Counted from the first letter of the stretch, positions 17,859-26,766 are shown. The stretch: DNA of 64,000 nucleotides from Streptomyces seoulensis (GCA_013364255.1 CP054936.1:5908353-5972352); one strand, 5' to 3'. Made by a program: numbers and translations. The notes: generated by a model from the sequence alone, not told the origin.

Positions 17859-19127
17859 GTGAAGCAACTGATGTCCCCAGAGCCCGAGGCCGATCTCCCC
17901 GCGGAAAACCGTCTCCCCGGCACGCTGCCGGAGGCGCTGTTCGCCGAACTCGTCGCGTTCCGCCGCGACCTGCACATGCACCCGGAACTCGGCAACCAGG
18001 AGTTCCGCACCACCGCCGCGATCAAGGCGCGCCTGGAGAAGGCGGGACTCGCGCCGCGGGTGCTCCCCTCCGGGACGGGAGTCGTCTGCGACATCGGTGA
18101 CATCAGCGGCGCCGCCGACGCCGGCGCGCTCGGCGACGCCAGGGGCGAGGGCGGCGTCCTCGCCCTGCGCGCCGACATCGACGCGCTGCCCATCCCGGAC
18201 AGCAAGACCGAGTGCCCGTACCGCTCCACGGTCCCCGACCGGGCGCACGCCTGCGGCCACGACGTGCACACCACCGTCGTCCTCGGCGCCGGGCTCGTCC
18301 TGGCCGGCCTGCACCGCGACGGACTGCTGCCCCGGCCGGTGCGGCTGGTGTTCCAGCCGGCCGAGGAGGTGCTGCCCGGCGGCGCCGCCGAGGCGATCAA
18401 GGCGGGCGTGCTCAACGGCGTGGGCCGCATCCTCGCCGTGCACTGCGACCCGCGGGTGGACGCCGGGATGATCGGTCTGCGGCAGGGCGCCATCACCTCC
18501 GCCTGCGACCGGCTGGAGGTCTCGCTCGACGGCCCCGGCGGGCACAGCGCCCGCCCGCACCTGACGACCGACCTGGTCACCGCCGTCGCCCGGGTCGTCA
18601 CCGACGTGCCCGCCCTGGTCGGCCGGCGCGTCGACACCCGCGCCGGACTCGCCGTGACCTGGGGCCGGATCGAGTCCGGGCACGCCCCGAACGTCATCCC
18701 GCAGCACGCCGAGCTGGCCGGCACCGTGCGCTGCCTGGACATCAACGCCTGGCGGCACGCGCCGGACATCGTGGTCGCCGCGATCGACGAGGTGGCCAAT
18801 CTGCACAAGGCCAAGTCGGAGATCAACTACGTGCGCGGAGTGCCGCCGGTCGTCAACGAGGCGGAGGCGACGGAACTGCTCCGCGCCGCCATGACGGCCC
18901 GGCGCGGCGCGGACTCGGTCGAGGGCACCGAGCAGAGCCTCGGCGGCGAGGACTTCTCCTGGTATCTCGAACACGTGCCCGGCGCGATGGCCCGCCTCGG
19001 GGTGCGCACCCCGGGCGAGCGGACCCTGCGCGACCTGCACCAGGGCGACTTCGACGCGGACGAGTCCGCGATCCGGGTGGGCGTAGAGCTCTTCACGGCC
19101 GCGGCTCTCCTGCACCCCGCGCACTGA
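17859..19127 (+). CDS. M20 amidohydrolase (peptidase M20D family)
   Basis: A 422-residue metal-dependent amidohydrolase of the aminoacylase/hippurate hydrolase type. It has FRRDLHMHPELGNQE, GGVLALRADIDALPI (metal Asp), HACGHDVHTTVVLGAG (metal His), VFQPAEEVLPGGA (catalytic Glu-Glu), a lid domain (GPGGHSARPHLTTD) and a C-terminal GGEDFSWYLE metal site. It hydrolyses N-acyl amino acids or similar amides in the cytoplasm; the exact substrate is unknown. TACCCT (17846-17851) ends 7 nt before GTG 17859 and no Shine-Dalgarno precedes it, which supports a leaderless start here. ATG 17871 is the alternative. It precedes the nucleoside-uptake genes but has no nucleoside operator of its own. Confidence 0.87.
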   Translation: MKQLMSPEPEADLPAENRLPGTLPEALFAELVAFRRDLHMHPELGNQEFRTTAAIKARLEKAGLAPRVLPSGTGVVCDIGDISGAADAGALGDARGEGGVLALRADIDALPIPDSKTECPYRSTVPDRAHACGHDVHTTVVLGAGLVLAGLHRDGLLPRPVRLVFQPAEEVLPGGAAEAIKAGVLNGVGRILAVHCDPRVDAGMIGLRQGAITSACDRLEVSLDGPGGHSARPHLTTDLVTAVARVVTDVPALVGRRVDTRAGLAVTWGRIESGHAPNVIPQHAELAGTVRCLDINAWRHAPDIVVAAIDEVANLHKAKSEINYVRGVPPVVNEAEATELLRAAMTARRGADSVEGTEQSLGGEDFSWYLEHVPGAMARLGVRTPGERTLRDLHQGDFDADESAIRVGVELFTAAALLHPAH

Positions 19128-19289
19128 GCCCGCCGGGGCCGGGACCCGGGCCGGGGGGAGGGGCCGGGGAGGGTGTTTCCTCCCCCTTCACCCGACCGCG
19201 ACACCCGCCCGTCACCGGGGACACGCGGCCGTAACGGCCCGGCGGCACGGTTCGGTAACGGCCCGGAGAAAGTCCGTTCCCCCCTCCTT

Positions 19290-19301
19290 CTACGCGCGTT
19301 A
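19290..19301. promoter_or_regulatory. Nucleoside-regulon palindrome, site 1 (bmp1)
   Basis: CTACGCGCGTTA, one mismatch from the perfect palindrome CTACGCGCGTAG found at four other sites, 81 nt upstream of the first BMP lipoprotein start. It overlaps a -10-like TACTGT. Probable operator of a shared repressor. Confidence 0.6.
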
Positions 19302-19382
19302 CTGTGCGCCGGATCGCCACCAGAGGCGGCACAGGGGAAGCGGGCCGGCGACGGCGCCGTGGGGCAAGAAGGGGTGCTTGCT

Positions 19383-20462
19383 GTGCGTACGAACTCCCGG
19401 AGGACCAGGTTCTCCCAGGCCGCGGTGGCCGTCGCGGTCCTCGCGCTCGCGGCCGCCGGCTGCGGCAAGTCCAGCACCGACTCCGGCGGCGACGGCGGCG
19501 GCTCCAGCGCGTCCGGCACGTACCAGGGCAAGGGCATCGGTCTCGCCTACGACGTCGGCGGCAAGGGCGACCAGTCCTTCAACGACGCCGCCTTCGCCGG
19601 TCTGGAGAAGGCCGAGAAGGAGTTCAAGATCAGCGGCCGGGACATCGAGCCGCAGGACGGCGAGTCGGACGCCGACAAGGTGCAGCGCCTGGAGCAGCTC
19701 GCCAAGAGCGGCTACAACCCGGTGATCGGCGTCGGCTTCGTCTACGCGCCCGCCGTCAAGGAGGTCGCGGCGAAGTACCCGAAGACCACCTTCGGCATCA
19801 TCGACGACAACACCGTCCAGGCGGGCAACGTCGTGGACCTCGTCTTCCACGAGGAGCAGGCCTCGTACCTGGCGGGTGTGGCGGCGGCCAAGGCCACCAA
19901 GAAGAACCACATCGGCTTCATCGGCGGCGTGGACATCCCGCTGATCCACAAGTTCGAGGCCGGGTTCGACCAGGGCGCCCGGTCCGTCAACCCGAAGATC
20001 AAGATCGAGTCGCAGTACCTGACGCAGACCGCGCAGGAGGGCGGCTTCGCCAGCCCCGACAAGGGCAAGGACGCGGCCAACGCGCAGATCGAGAAGGGCG
20101 CGGACGTCCTTTACCACGCGGCCGGCCTCTCCGGGCAGGGTGTGATCCAGTCCGCGGCGGCGCACCAGGTGTGGGCGATCGGCGTCGACTCCGACCAGTA
20201 CCGGCAGGCGGCGCTCGCCAAGTACAAGGACTGGATCCTCGGCTCGGCCCTGAAGAACGTGGGCGGTGCGGTGTACGACCTGTCCAAGTCGGTGGTGGAC
20301 GGCAAGCCGCTGACCGGTGAGGTGCGCGGCGACCTGAAGTCGGGCGGCGTGGGCTTCGCCGACTCCAACCCGAAGTACCAGGCCATGAAGGACGTCGTGG
20401 CCGCCGTGAACCAGGCCAAGCAGGACATCATCGCGGGCAAGGTGACGGTCGACACGAAGTAG
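19383..20462 (+). CDS. BMP-family nucleoside-binding lipoprotein, copy 1
   Basis: A 359-residue solute-binding lipoprotein. Signal peptide with lipobox ALAAAGC (Cys27), then a Ser/Gly linker and a Bmp/Med fold: GIGLAYDVGGKGDQSFNDAA, IEPQDGESDADKVQRLEQLA, NPVIGVGFVYAPAVKEVA, FHEEQASYLAGVAAA, IGFIGGVDIPLIHKF, GFASPDKGKDAAN and VWAIGVDSDQY. BMP proteins capture nucleosides outside the membrane for an ABC importer, here the ATPase and permeases at 22.3-26.3 kb. GTG 19383 was chosen because AGAAGG sits about 11 nt upstream; GTG 19374 is in frame. It is paralogous and adjacent to copy 2, with its own operator-bearing promoter, so the two may be expressed separately. Confidence 0.88.
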   Translation: MRTNSRRTRFSQAAVAVAVLALAAAGCGKSSTDSGGDGGGSSASGTYQGKGIGLAYDVGGKGDQSFNDAAFAGLEKAEKEFKISGRDIEPQDGESDADKVQRLEQLAKSGYNPVIGVGFVYAPAVKEVAAKYPKTTFGIIDDNTVQAGNVVDLVFHEEQASYLAGVAAAKATKKNHIGFIGGVDIPLIHKFEAGFDQGARSVNPKIKIESQYLTQTAQEGGFASPDKGKDAANAQIEKGADVLYHAAGLSGQGVIQSAAAHQVWAIGVDSDQYRQAALAKYKDWILGSALKNVGGAVYDLSKSVVDGKPLTGEVRGDLKSGGVGFADSNPKYQAMKDVVAAVNQAKQDIIAGKVTVDTK

Positions 20463-20637
20463 CGCCCCCGGGGGCGTCCTCACCTGCCGCCCGCGCCCGT
20501 CGCGCGGACGCGGGCGGCCCCTGCGGACGCCCCGCCCCCGAGGCCGCGCCCCCTCCCGGGCCGCGGCCTCTTGGCGGCGGGTGAGGCGCCGCCGGGCAGC
20601 TCCCGGCCCCGGCGCCAGGCCACCCCCGCCCTACGCC

Positions 20638-20790
20638 CACCCGTCCGGAGTCCGCCCCCCACCCGTCCGGAGTCCGCCCCGCACCCGCCCGGAGCACGCC
20701 CCGCACCCGTCCGGAGCCCGCCCCCACCCGTCCGGAGCACGCCCCCCACCTGCCCGAAGCGCGTCCCCACCCGCCCGAGGGACGCTCCCC
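20638..20790. repeat. Seven tandem ~21-bp repeats between the bmp genes
   Basis: Units starting at 20638, 20660, 20682, 20704, 20725, 20747 and 20768 follow the pattern CACCCGTCCGGAGYMCGCCCC with progressive divergence in the last two. They occupy the 570-bp gap between two paralogous lipoprotein genes. No convincing gene is seen in 20463-20965: frames there are products of the repeat. The rest of the gap is C-rich sequence. Confidence 0.8.
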
Positions 20791-20965
20791 ACCCGCCCCC
20801 CAGGCCGCTCCCGCCCCGCCTCCACCGGGCCGGAGGCCGCCCCGCGCCCCGCCGCAGGCCGCGCCCCTTGCCTTCCGCAAGGCCGCCCTCTCTGTCCGTG
20901 AGGACGCCCCGTGCGTGCGGCCACAGGTCGATAACGGACCGGACAGAAGGGGTTTTCCGTCTGGT

Positions 20966-20977
20966 CTACGCGCGTTA
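20966..20977. promoter_or_regulatory. Nucleoside-regulon palindrome, site 2 (bmp2)
   Basis: CTACGCGCGTTA again with the TTA end, 55 nt upstream of the second BMP lipoprotein ATG and adjoining a -10-like TACGCT. Sites 1 and 2 share the same deviation, consistent with duplication of gene plus promoter. Confidence 0.6.
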
Positions 20978-21032
20978 CGCTGCGGCGGAACCAGCGCCTG
21001 GTTTGGGCGCTTGCACAAAGGAGTCACGTTCC

Positions 21033-22085
21033 ATGCGCCGGGTGTCCCGTATCGCGGTTGCAGGCGTTGCAACCGCAGCTCTCGCCGTCACCGTTTCCGC
21101 CTGCGGCAGCAGCTCGTCCAGCGAGTCGGCCGGCAATGGCGCCAAGAAGAACCTGGGCCTCGCCCTGGCCTACGACGTCGGCGGCAAGGGCGACCAGTCC
21201 TTCAACGACGCCGCCACCGCCGGCATGGAGAAGGCCGACCAGCAGTACGGCTACAAGAGCGCGGCCGTCGAGCCGCAGGACGGCGAGTCGGACGCCGACA
21301 AGGCGCAGCGCCTGGAGACTCTGGCCAAGCAGGGCTACAACCCGGTGATCGGCGTCGGCTTCGCCTACGCGCCGGCCGTCAAGGAGGTCGCGGCGAAGTA
21401 CCCGAAGACCACCTTCGGCATCGTCGACGACAACACCATCAAGGCCGACAACGTCGCCGACCTGGTCTTCCACGAGGAGCAGGCCTCCTACCTGGCCGGC
21501 GTCGCCGCCGCCAAGACCACCAAGTCGAACACCGTCGGCTTCATCGGCGGCGTGGACGTCCCGCTGATCCACAAGTTCGAGGCCGGCTTCAAGCAGGGCG
21601 TCGAGGACACCAAGAAGGGCGTCAAGGTCAAGTCGCAGTACCTGACCGAGACGGCCGCCGAGGGCGGCTTCGCCAGCCCCGACAAGGGCGAGAACGCCGC
21701 CAACGGCCAGATCGACGCCGGCGCCGACATCGTCTACGCCGCCGCGGGCCTCTCCGGCCAGGGCGTGATCAAGGCCGCCAACGCCCACAAGATCTGGGCC
21801 ATCGGCGTCGACTCGGACCAGTACAAGCAGGACGCGCTGGCCAAGTACAAGGACTCGATCCTCACCTCGGCCATGAAGGACGTCCAGGGCGCGGTGTTCA
21901 ACCTGGCCAAGTCGGTCAAGGACGGCAAGCCGCAGACCGGCGAGGTGCGCGCCAGCCTGGCCACCGGCGGCGTCAGCCTGGCCGACTCCAACCCCGTCTT
22001 CAAGAACAACGCCGCCCTCCAGGCCGCGCTGAAGAAGGCCGAGGAAGGCATCAAGAACGGCAGCATCAAGGTCAAGACCTCCTGA
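21033..22085 (+). CDS. BMP-family nucleoside-binding lipoprotein, copy 2
   Basis: A 350-residue lipoprotein. ATG is preceded by AAAGGAG at 9 nt. Lipobox TVSAC (Cys24), serine-rich linker, then the same Bmp motifs as copy 1 in the same order (YDVGGKGDQSFNDAA, GFIGGVDVPLIHKFEAGF, KIWAIGVDSDQYKQDAL). The mature domains are clearly a recent paralogous pair, with long identical blocks. It is the substrate-binding component nearest the ABC operon, so probably the principal receptor for nucleoside import. The C-terminus is lysine-rich (KKAEEGIKNGSIKVK). A partial hairpin at 22175-22212 separates it from the transporter genes, which have their own promoter. Confidence 0.9.
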   Translation: MRRVSRIAVAGVATAALAVTVSACGSSSSSESAGNGAKKNLGLALAYDVGGKGDQSFNDAATAGMEKADQQYGYKSAAVEPQDGESDADKAQRLETLAKQGYNPVIGVGFAYAPAVKEVAAKYPKTTFGIVDDNTIKADNVADLVFHEEQASYLAGVAAAKTTKSNTVGFIGGVDVPLIHKFEAGFKQGVEDTKKGVKVKSQYLTETAAEGGFASPDKGENAANGQIDAGADIVYAAAGLSGQGVIKAANAHKIWAIGVDSDQYKQDALAKYKDSILTSAMKDVQGAVFNLAKSVKDGKPQTGEVRASLATGGVSLADSNPVFKNNAALQAALKKAEEGIKNGSIKVKTS

Positions 22086-22174
22086 CCGACAGATCACGGA
22101 CCCGTCGCGACCGGTGCTGAACCCGTCGTAGGCATGGTCAAAAGAACGCTCCAATGGCAGCGTTACGGCCACGG

Positions 22175-22212
22175 AACGGGGTGCGGGCGGACTCGCCGAC
22201 CCGCGCCCCGTT
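22175..22212 (+). terminator. Hairpin after bmp2
   Basis: AACGGGG (22175-22181) pairs with CCCCGTT (22206-22212) with additional GC pairing inside. It would end the highly expressed binding-protein message before the ABC genes. Confidence 0.5.
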
Positions 22213-22287
22213 CGCGGCAGAATGCTCGGAACGGATCGAGAGAAAATGATCATCGATCGGGTCCGGGCACTATTTAAAGCAGGGGCG

Positions 22288-22299
22288 CTACGCGCGTAG
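22288..22299. promoter_or_regulatory. Nucleoside-regulon palindrome, site 3 (ABC operon)
   Basis: Perfect CTACGCGCGTAG, just downstream of an AT-rich TATTTAAA (22271-22278) that could serve as -10 region, and 16 nt before a GAGGAG ribosome binding site. A bound repressor would block clearance. Confidence 0.7.
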
Positions 22300-22376
22300 A
22301 GAGGCCCCTTTCCTGAGGAGAGTGCGCCATCGACGCGTCCAGCAGCCCTCCGCTCACCGCTCGGTCGACCGTCGCG

Positions 22377-23924
22377 GTGGAGCTCGCGGGCATCACCAAG
22401 CGGTTCCCCGGAGTTGTCGCCAACCACGACATCCACCTGACGGTCCGCAAGGGCACCGTGCACGCCCTCGTCGGCGAGAACGGCGCCGGCAAGTCGACCC
22501 TGATGAAGATCCTCTACGGCATGCAGAAGCCGGACGAGGGCACCATCGCGATCGACGGCGAGCAGATCGCCTTCGGCAGCCCCGCCGACGCCATCGCCCG
22601 CGGCATCGGCATGGTCCACCAGCACTTCATGCTGGCCGACAACCTGACCGTCCTCGAGAACGTCGTCCTCGGCAGCGAGAAGCTCTACGGCATCGGCGGC
22701 AACGCCCGCAAGAAGATCAACGAGATCTCCGAGCGCTACGGCCTCGGCGTGCGCCCCGACGCCCTGGTGGAGAACCTCGGCGTCGCCGACCGCCAGCGCG
22801 TGGAGATCCTCAAGGTCCTCTACCGCGGCGCCACCACCCTCATCCTGGACGAGCCGACCGCCGTGCTCGTCCCGCAGGAGGTCGACGCGCTCTTCGACAA
22901 CCTGCGCGAGCTCAAGGCCGAGGGCCTGTCCGTCATCTTCATCTCCCACAAGCTGGGCGAGGTCCTCTCCGTCGCCGACGACATCACCGTCATCCGGCGC
23001 GGCACCACGGTCGGCACCGCCGTCCCCGCCGAGACCACCCCCCGCCAGCTCGCCGAGATGATGGTCGGCAGCGAACTGCCCACCCCGGAGACCGCCGAGT
23101 CGACCGTCACCGACCGCCCGGTCCTCACCGTCGACAAGCTGCGCCTGGAGGCCGAGGGCGGCCGCGCCGTCCTGGACGACATCACCTTCACCATCCACGC
23201 CGGCGAGGTCCTCGGCCTCGCGGGCGTCGAGGGCAACGGCCAGACGGAGCTGATCGAGGCCCTCATCGGCCTCCAGCACGCCGACTCCGGCACCATCGCC
23301 CTGGGCGAGGAGGACATCACCCCCTGGCCCACCCGCAGGCGCCGCGAGTCCGGCGTCGGCTACATCCCCGAGGACCGCCACCGCCACGGCCTGCTGCTGG
23401 AAGCCCCGCTGTGGGAGAACCGCATCCTCGGCCACGTCACCGAGCGCCCCAACGCCAAGGGCTTCTGGCTCGACCCCAAGGGCGCCCAGGACGACACCCG
23501 CCGCATCGTCGAGGCCTACGACGTGCGCACCCCCGGCATCGACGTCACCGCCGCCTCCCTGTCCGGCGGCAACCAGCAGAAGCTGATCGTCGGCCGCGAG
23601 ATGAGCCACAGCCCGAAGTTCCTGATCGCCGCCCACCCCACCCGTGGTGTGGACGTCGGCGCGCAGGCCGCGATCTGGGACCACATCCGCGAGGCCCGCC
23701 GCGAGGGCCTGGCCGTGCTGCTGATCTCCGCCGACCTCGACGAGCTGATCGGCCTGTCCGACACCCTGCGGGTGATCTACAACGGCCGCCTCGTCGCCGA
23801 CGCCGACCCGGCCACCATCACCCCGGAGGAACTGGGCTCGGCCATGACGGGCGCCGCCTCCGGCCACCTGGAACACGAAGAGACCACCGACGAAGCCGCC
23901 GGTCCGGAGGACGAGGCCCGATGA
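22377..23924 (+). CDS. Nucleoside ABC transporter, ATP-binding protein
   Basis: A double-ABC ATPase (515 residues from GTG 22377). The first nucleotide-binding domain has GENGAGKST (Walker A), GVADRQRVEILKVL (signature), LILDEPTAVL (Walker B) and FISHKL. The second has the degenerate Walker A typical of this family (GVEGNGQTELIEAL), LSGGNQQKLIVGREM and HPTRGVDVGA. It powers nucleoside uptake with the two permeases that follow. The start is problematic: GTG 22377 has no ribosome binding site, whereas GAGGAG (22315-22320) is correctly placed for an in-frame ATC at 22329 that would add 16 residues. The stop overlaps the next ATG (ATGA). Confidence 0.88.
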   Translation: MELAGITKRFPGVVANHDIHLTVRKGTVHALVGENGAGKSTLMKILYGMQKPDEGTIAIDGEQIAFGSPADAIARGIGMVHQHFMLADNLTVLENVVLGSEKLYGIGGNARKKINEISERYGLGVRPDALVENLGVADRQRVEILKVLYRGATTLILDEPTAVLVPQEVDALFDNLRELKAEGLSVIFISHKLGEVLSVADDITVIRRGTTVGTAVPAETTPRQLAEMMVGSELPTPETAESTVTDRPVLTVDKLRLEAEGGRAVLDDITFTIHAGEVLGLAGVEGNGQTELIEALIGLQHADSGTIALGEEDITPWPTRRRRESGVGYIPEDRHRHGLLLEAPLWENRILGHVTERPNAKGFWLDPKGAQDDTRRIVEAYDVRTPGIDVTAASLSGGNQQKLIVGREMSHSPKFLIAAHPTRGVDVGAQAAIWDHIREARREGLAVLLISADLDELIGLSDTLRVIYNGRLVADADPATITPEELGSAMTGAASGHLEHEETTDEAAGPEDEAR

Positions 23925-25054
23925 AGAAGTTCGACAAGGAGCGAGTGCTCCTCGCGGTGGCCGGCCCGGTCATCGCGCTCGTCGCGGCGATCGTGCTGAC
24001 CTCGGTCGTGCTGATCGCCTCGGGCAAGAGCCCGATCGAGCCGTACACGCTGATGCTCCAGCAGGCCGGCTACTCCGACGTCCAGGTGCTGATCCTGAAC
24101 CAGGCGTCGATGTACTACCTGGCCGCCCTCGCGGTCGCCGTCGGCTTCCGCATGAACCTGTTCAACATCGGCGTCGACGGCCAGTACCGGCTCGCCGCGA
24201 TGATGACCGCCGTCGTCGGCGCCCACCTCGCGCTGCCGTCCTTCCTCCAGATCCCCGTGCTGCTCATCGTGGGCATGCTCACCGGCGCCTTCTGGGCCGG
24301 CATCGCGGGCGTCCTGAAGGTCACCCGGGGCGTGAGCGAGGTCGTCGCCACGATCATGCTCAACTCCATCGCCACCAGCCTCATCGGCTACCTCACCCTC
24401 TCCGACGTGTGGGGCGTGCAGGTCGGCAACAACATGACGACCGGCGTCATGAAGGACTCCGGCTGGATCCCGGGCATCGACCTGGGCTCGGACGTCGGCG
24501 AGATCTACGGCCTGGTCTTCCTCGCCGTCGCCATGGGCGTCGTCTACTGGGTCGTCCTCAACCGCACCCGCTTCGGCTTCGACCTGCGCGCCACCGGCGA
24601 GTCCGAGACCGCCGCCGCGGCCTCCGGCGTCGACGCCAAGAAGATGGTCCTCACCGCCATGCTGATCTCCGGCGCGGTCGCGGGCCTGTCCGGCCTGCCG
24701 CTGCTGCTCGGCGACGCGCACACCTACAGCCTCAGCTTCCCGACCGGCCTCGGCTTCACCGGCATCACCATCGCCCTGCTCGGCCGCAACAACCCGATCG
24801 GCATCGCCTTCGCCGCGCTGCTGATCGCCTTCCTCGACAAGGCCTCTCCCGCCCTCGACTACGCCACCCCGGTCGCGTACGAGAAGGAGATCGCCACGAT
24901 CATGCAGGGCCTGATCGTCTTCGCCGTCGTCATCTCCTACGAGGCCGTGCGCCAGTGGGGCCTGCGCCGCCAGCAGAAGCAGGTCGGCGCCGAACTCGCC
25001 GCGGCCGCCGCCCGGAACAACTCCCAGAAGAAGCAGGAGGTGGCGGCCCGATGA
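23921..25054 (+). CDS. Nucleoside ABC transporter permease 1
   Basis: A 377-residue BPD_transp_2 family membrane protein with about eight to nine spans. Characteristic segments are LAVAVGFRMNLFNIGVDGQY near residue 75, LKVTRGVSEVVATIMLNSIA near 130 and LRATGESETAAAASGVDAKK near 225, the last being the cytoplasmic coupling loop to the ATPase. The C-terminus is charged and cytoplasmic. It forms the transmembrane channel with permease 2. ATG overlaps the ATPase stop by 4 bp and its own stop overlaps the next start, so the three transporter genes are translationally coupled. Confidence 0.92.
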   Translation: MKKFDKERVLLAVAGPVIALVAAIVLTSVVLIASGKSPIEPYTLMLQQAGYSDVQVLILNQASMYYLAALAVAVGFRMNLFNIGVDGQYRLAAMMTAVVGAHLALPSFLQIPVLLIVGMLTGAFWAGIAGVLKVTRGVSEVVATIMLNSIATSLIGYLTLSDVWGVQVGNNMTTGVMKDSGWIPGIDLGSDVGEIYGLVFLAVAMGVVYWVVLNRTRFGFDLRATGESETAAAASGVDAKKMVLTAMLISGAVAGLSGLPLLLGDAHTYSLSFPTGLGFTGITIALLGRNNPIGIAFAALLIAFLDKASPALDYATPVAYEKEIATIMQGLIVFAVVISYEAVRQWGLRRQQKQVGAELAAAAARNNSQKKQEVAAR

Positions 25055-26313
25055 CCACCGCGACCATCGCCAAGCCGCAGGCGAAGCAGCCCGGCAAGGG
25101 CAGCCGCCGGTTCTCCCTGCCGGTACTCCTGCTGATCATCGCGGGCGTCCTGGTGCTCACCTCCGCCGTCCGCCTGATCACCGGCGCCGACGAGATCACC
25201 TCCATCGGCCAGATGTCCACCGCGCTGCGCCTGGCCGTGCCGATCGGCCTGGCCGGCCTCGGCGGCCTGTGGGCCGAACGCGCCGGCGTCGTCAACATCG
25301 GCCTCGAAGGCATGATGATCCTCGGCACCTGGTTCGGCGCCTGGGCCGGCTACCAGTGGGGCCCGTGGACCGGCGTCCTGTTCGGCATCGTCGGCGGCGC
25401 GCTCGGCGCCCTGCTGCACGCCGTCGCCACCGTGACGTTCAACGTCAACCACATCGTCTCCGGTGTGGCCATCAACATCCTGGCCCTCGGCACCACCCGC
25501 TACCTGTCGAAGTTCACCTTCGAGGGCGTCCCGCAGGGCTCCTCCAAGCAGTCCCCGCCGATCGACTCGCTGGGCACCTTCGACATCCCCGGCCTCTCGG
25601 ACTGGCTCGCCACCCTCAACGGCAAGCACTGGTTCCTGGTCTCCGACGTCGCCGGCCTGCTCGGCGGTCTGATCACCGACCTGTCGCCGCTGACCGTCAT
25701 CGCCGTCGCCCTGGTCCCGCTGTCCTGGTGGGTGCTGTGGCGCACCGCCTTCGGCCTGCGGCTGCGCTCCTGCGGCGAGAACCCGGTGGCCGCCGAGTCC
25801 CTCGGCGTCAACGTCTACAAGTACAAGTACCTCGCCGTGATCATCTCCGGCGGCTTCGCCGGCCTCGGCGGCGCCTTCCTGTCGATCGTCGCCTCCAACG
25901 TCTACCTCGACGGGCAGACCGCGGGACGCGGCTACATCGGCCTCGCCGCGATGATCTTCGGCAACTGGATGCCGGGCGGCCTCGCCCTCGGCGCCGGCCT
26001 GTTCGGTTACACCGACAGCCTGAACCTGCGCGGCGGCACCACCAACGTCCACGCGCTGATCCTGCTGCTGGCGATCCTGCTGGTGTTCGGGGTCGCGTAC
26101 CTGGTGTGGAAGAAGAAGCTGGTGCCCGCCGTCATCACCGCCGTCGTCTCGGCGCTGATGTTCGTCTGGTACGCCGGCACCGACGACGTGCCCAAGCAGG
26201 TCGTCACCGCGACCCCGTACATCGTCACCCTGCTGGTGCTGTCGCTGTCCGCGCAGCACCTGCGGATGCCGAAGGCGGACGGCCTGCCGTACCGGAAGGG
26301 ACAGGGCAAGTGA
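25051..26313 (+). CDS. Nucleoside ABC transporter permease 2
   Basis: A 420-residue BPD_transp_2 permease, the heterologous partner of permease 1. It shows LGGLWAERAGVVNIGLEGMMIL, TFNVNHIVSGVAINILALG, LRLRSCGENPVAAESLGVNV (coupling loop) and FGNWMPGGLALGAGLFGYTD. It is longer than permease 1 because of an extracytoplasmic segment at about 145-205. ATGA overlap at its start and GTGA overlap with cdd at its end tie it into one operon. The family forms heterodimeric channels with BMP receptors for purine and pyrimidine nucleosides. Confidence 0.92.
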   Translation: MTTATIAKPQAKQPGKGSRRFSLPVLLLIIAGVLVLTSAVRLITGADEITSIGQMSTALRLAVPIGLAGLGGLWAERAGVVNIGLEGMMILGTWFGAWAGYQWGPWTGVLFGIVGGALGALLHAVATVTFNVNHIVSGVAINILALGTTRYLSKFTFEGVPQGSSKQSPPIDSLGTFDIPGLSDWLATLNGKHWFLVSDVAGLLGGLITDLSPLTVIAVALVPLSWWVLWRTAFGLRLRSCGENPVAAESLGVNVYKYKYLAVIISGGFAGLGGAFLSIVASNVYLDGQTAGRGYIGLAAMIFGNWMPGGLALGAGLFGYTDSLNLRGGTTNVHALILLLAILLVFGVAYLVWKKKLVPAVITAVVSALMFVWYAGTDDVPKQVVTATPYIVTLLVLSLSAQHLRMPKADGLPYRKGQGK

Positions 26314-26714
26314 CGCGGGAGCCGGCGACGGTCGACTGGGACTCGCTGCGCGAGGAGGCGCGCGCGGCGATGTGCCGCGCCTACGCCCCCTACTCGGGCT
26401 ACCCGGTCGGCGTCGCCGCCCTCGTCGACGACGGCCGCACCGTCACCGGCTGCAACGTCGAGAACGCCTCCTACGGGATCGGCCTGTGCGCCGAGTGCGG
26501 TCTCGTCTCGCAGCTCCAGAACAGCGGCGGCGGCCGGCTGACCCACTTCACCTGCGTGGACGGCCGCGGCGACATCCTGGTGCCGTGCGGGCGCTGCCGC
26601 CAGCTGCTGTACGAGTTCGGCGGCCCGGACCTGCTGCTGGAGACCCCCGAGGGAATCTGGCCGCTGTCCGCGATGCTGCCGCAGGCCTTCGGCCCGGACC
26701 ACCTCGCCAAGTGA
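26310..26714 (+). CDS. cdd: Cytidine deaminase
   Basis: A 134-residue homotetrameric-type cytidine deaminase that converts cytidine or deoxycytidine to uridine or deoxyuridine. The zinc site is visible: CAEC (Cys and the proton-shuttling Glu in GIGLCAECGL) and PCGRCRQ. Substrate-contact motif GCNVENASYG precedes it. GTG 26310 overlaps the permease stop (GTGA), so it is translated as the fourth gene of the transporter operon. Product deoxyuridine is a substrate of the thymidine phosphorylase encoded next. A strong hairpin with T-run follows. Confidence 0.93.
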   Translation: MTREPATVDWDSLREEARAAMCRAYAPYSGYPVGVAALVDDGRTVTGCNVENASYGIGLCAECGLVSQLQNSGGGRLTHFTCVDGRGDILVPCGRCRQLLYEFGGPDLLLETPEGIWPLSAMLPQAFGPDHLAK

Positions 26715-26718
26715 GACC

Positions 26719-26766
26719 GTGCGGCCCCTCCGAGCCCGTCCCGGCCCGGAGGGGCCGCACCCTTTT
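26719..26766 (+). terminator. Intrinsic-type terminator between cdd and deoA
   Basis: GTGCGGCCCCTCCG (26719-26732) pairs perfectly with CGGAGGGGCCGCAC (26747-26760), followed by CCTTTT. It could reduce readthrough to deoA, which has its own ribosome binding site; no nucleoside palindrome lies between. Confidence 0.75.

Noticed and set aside
21024..23876. 950-codon open frame on the minus strand opposite bmp2 and the ABC ATPase
   Set aside because: It is an artefact of GC-rich codons: composition is Gly/Val/Asp/Ala-skewed with no domain, and the plus-strand genes have clear motifs.
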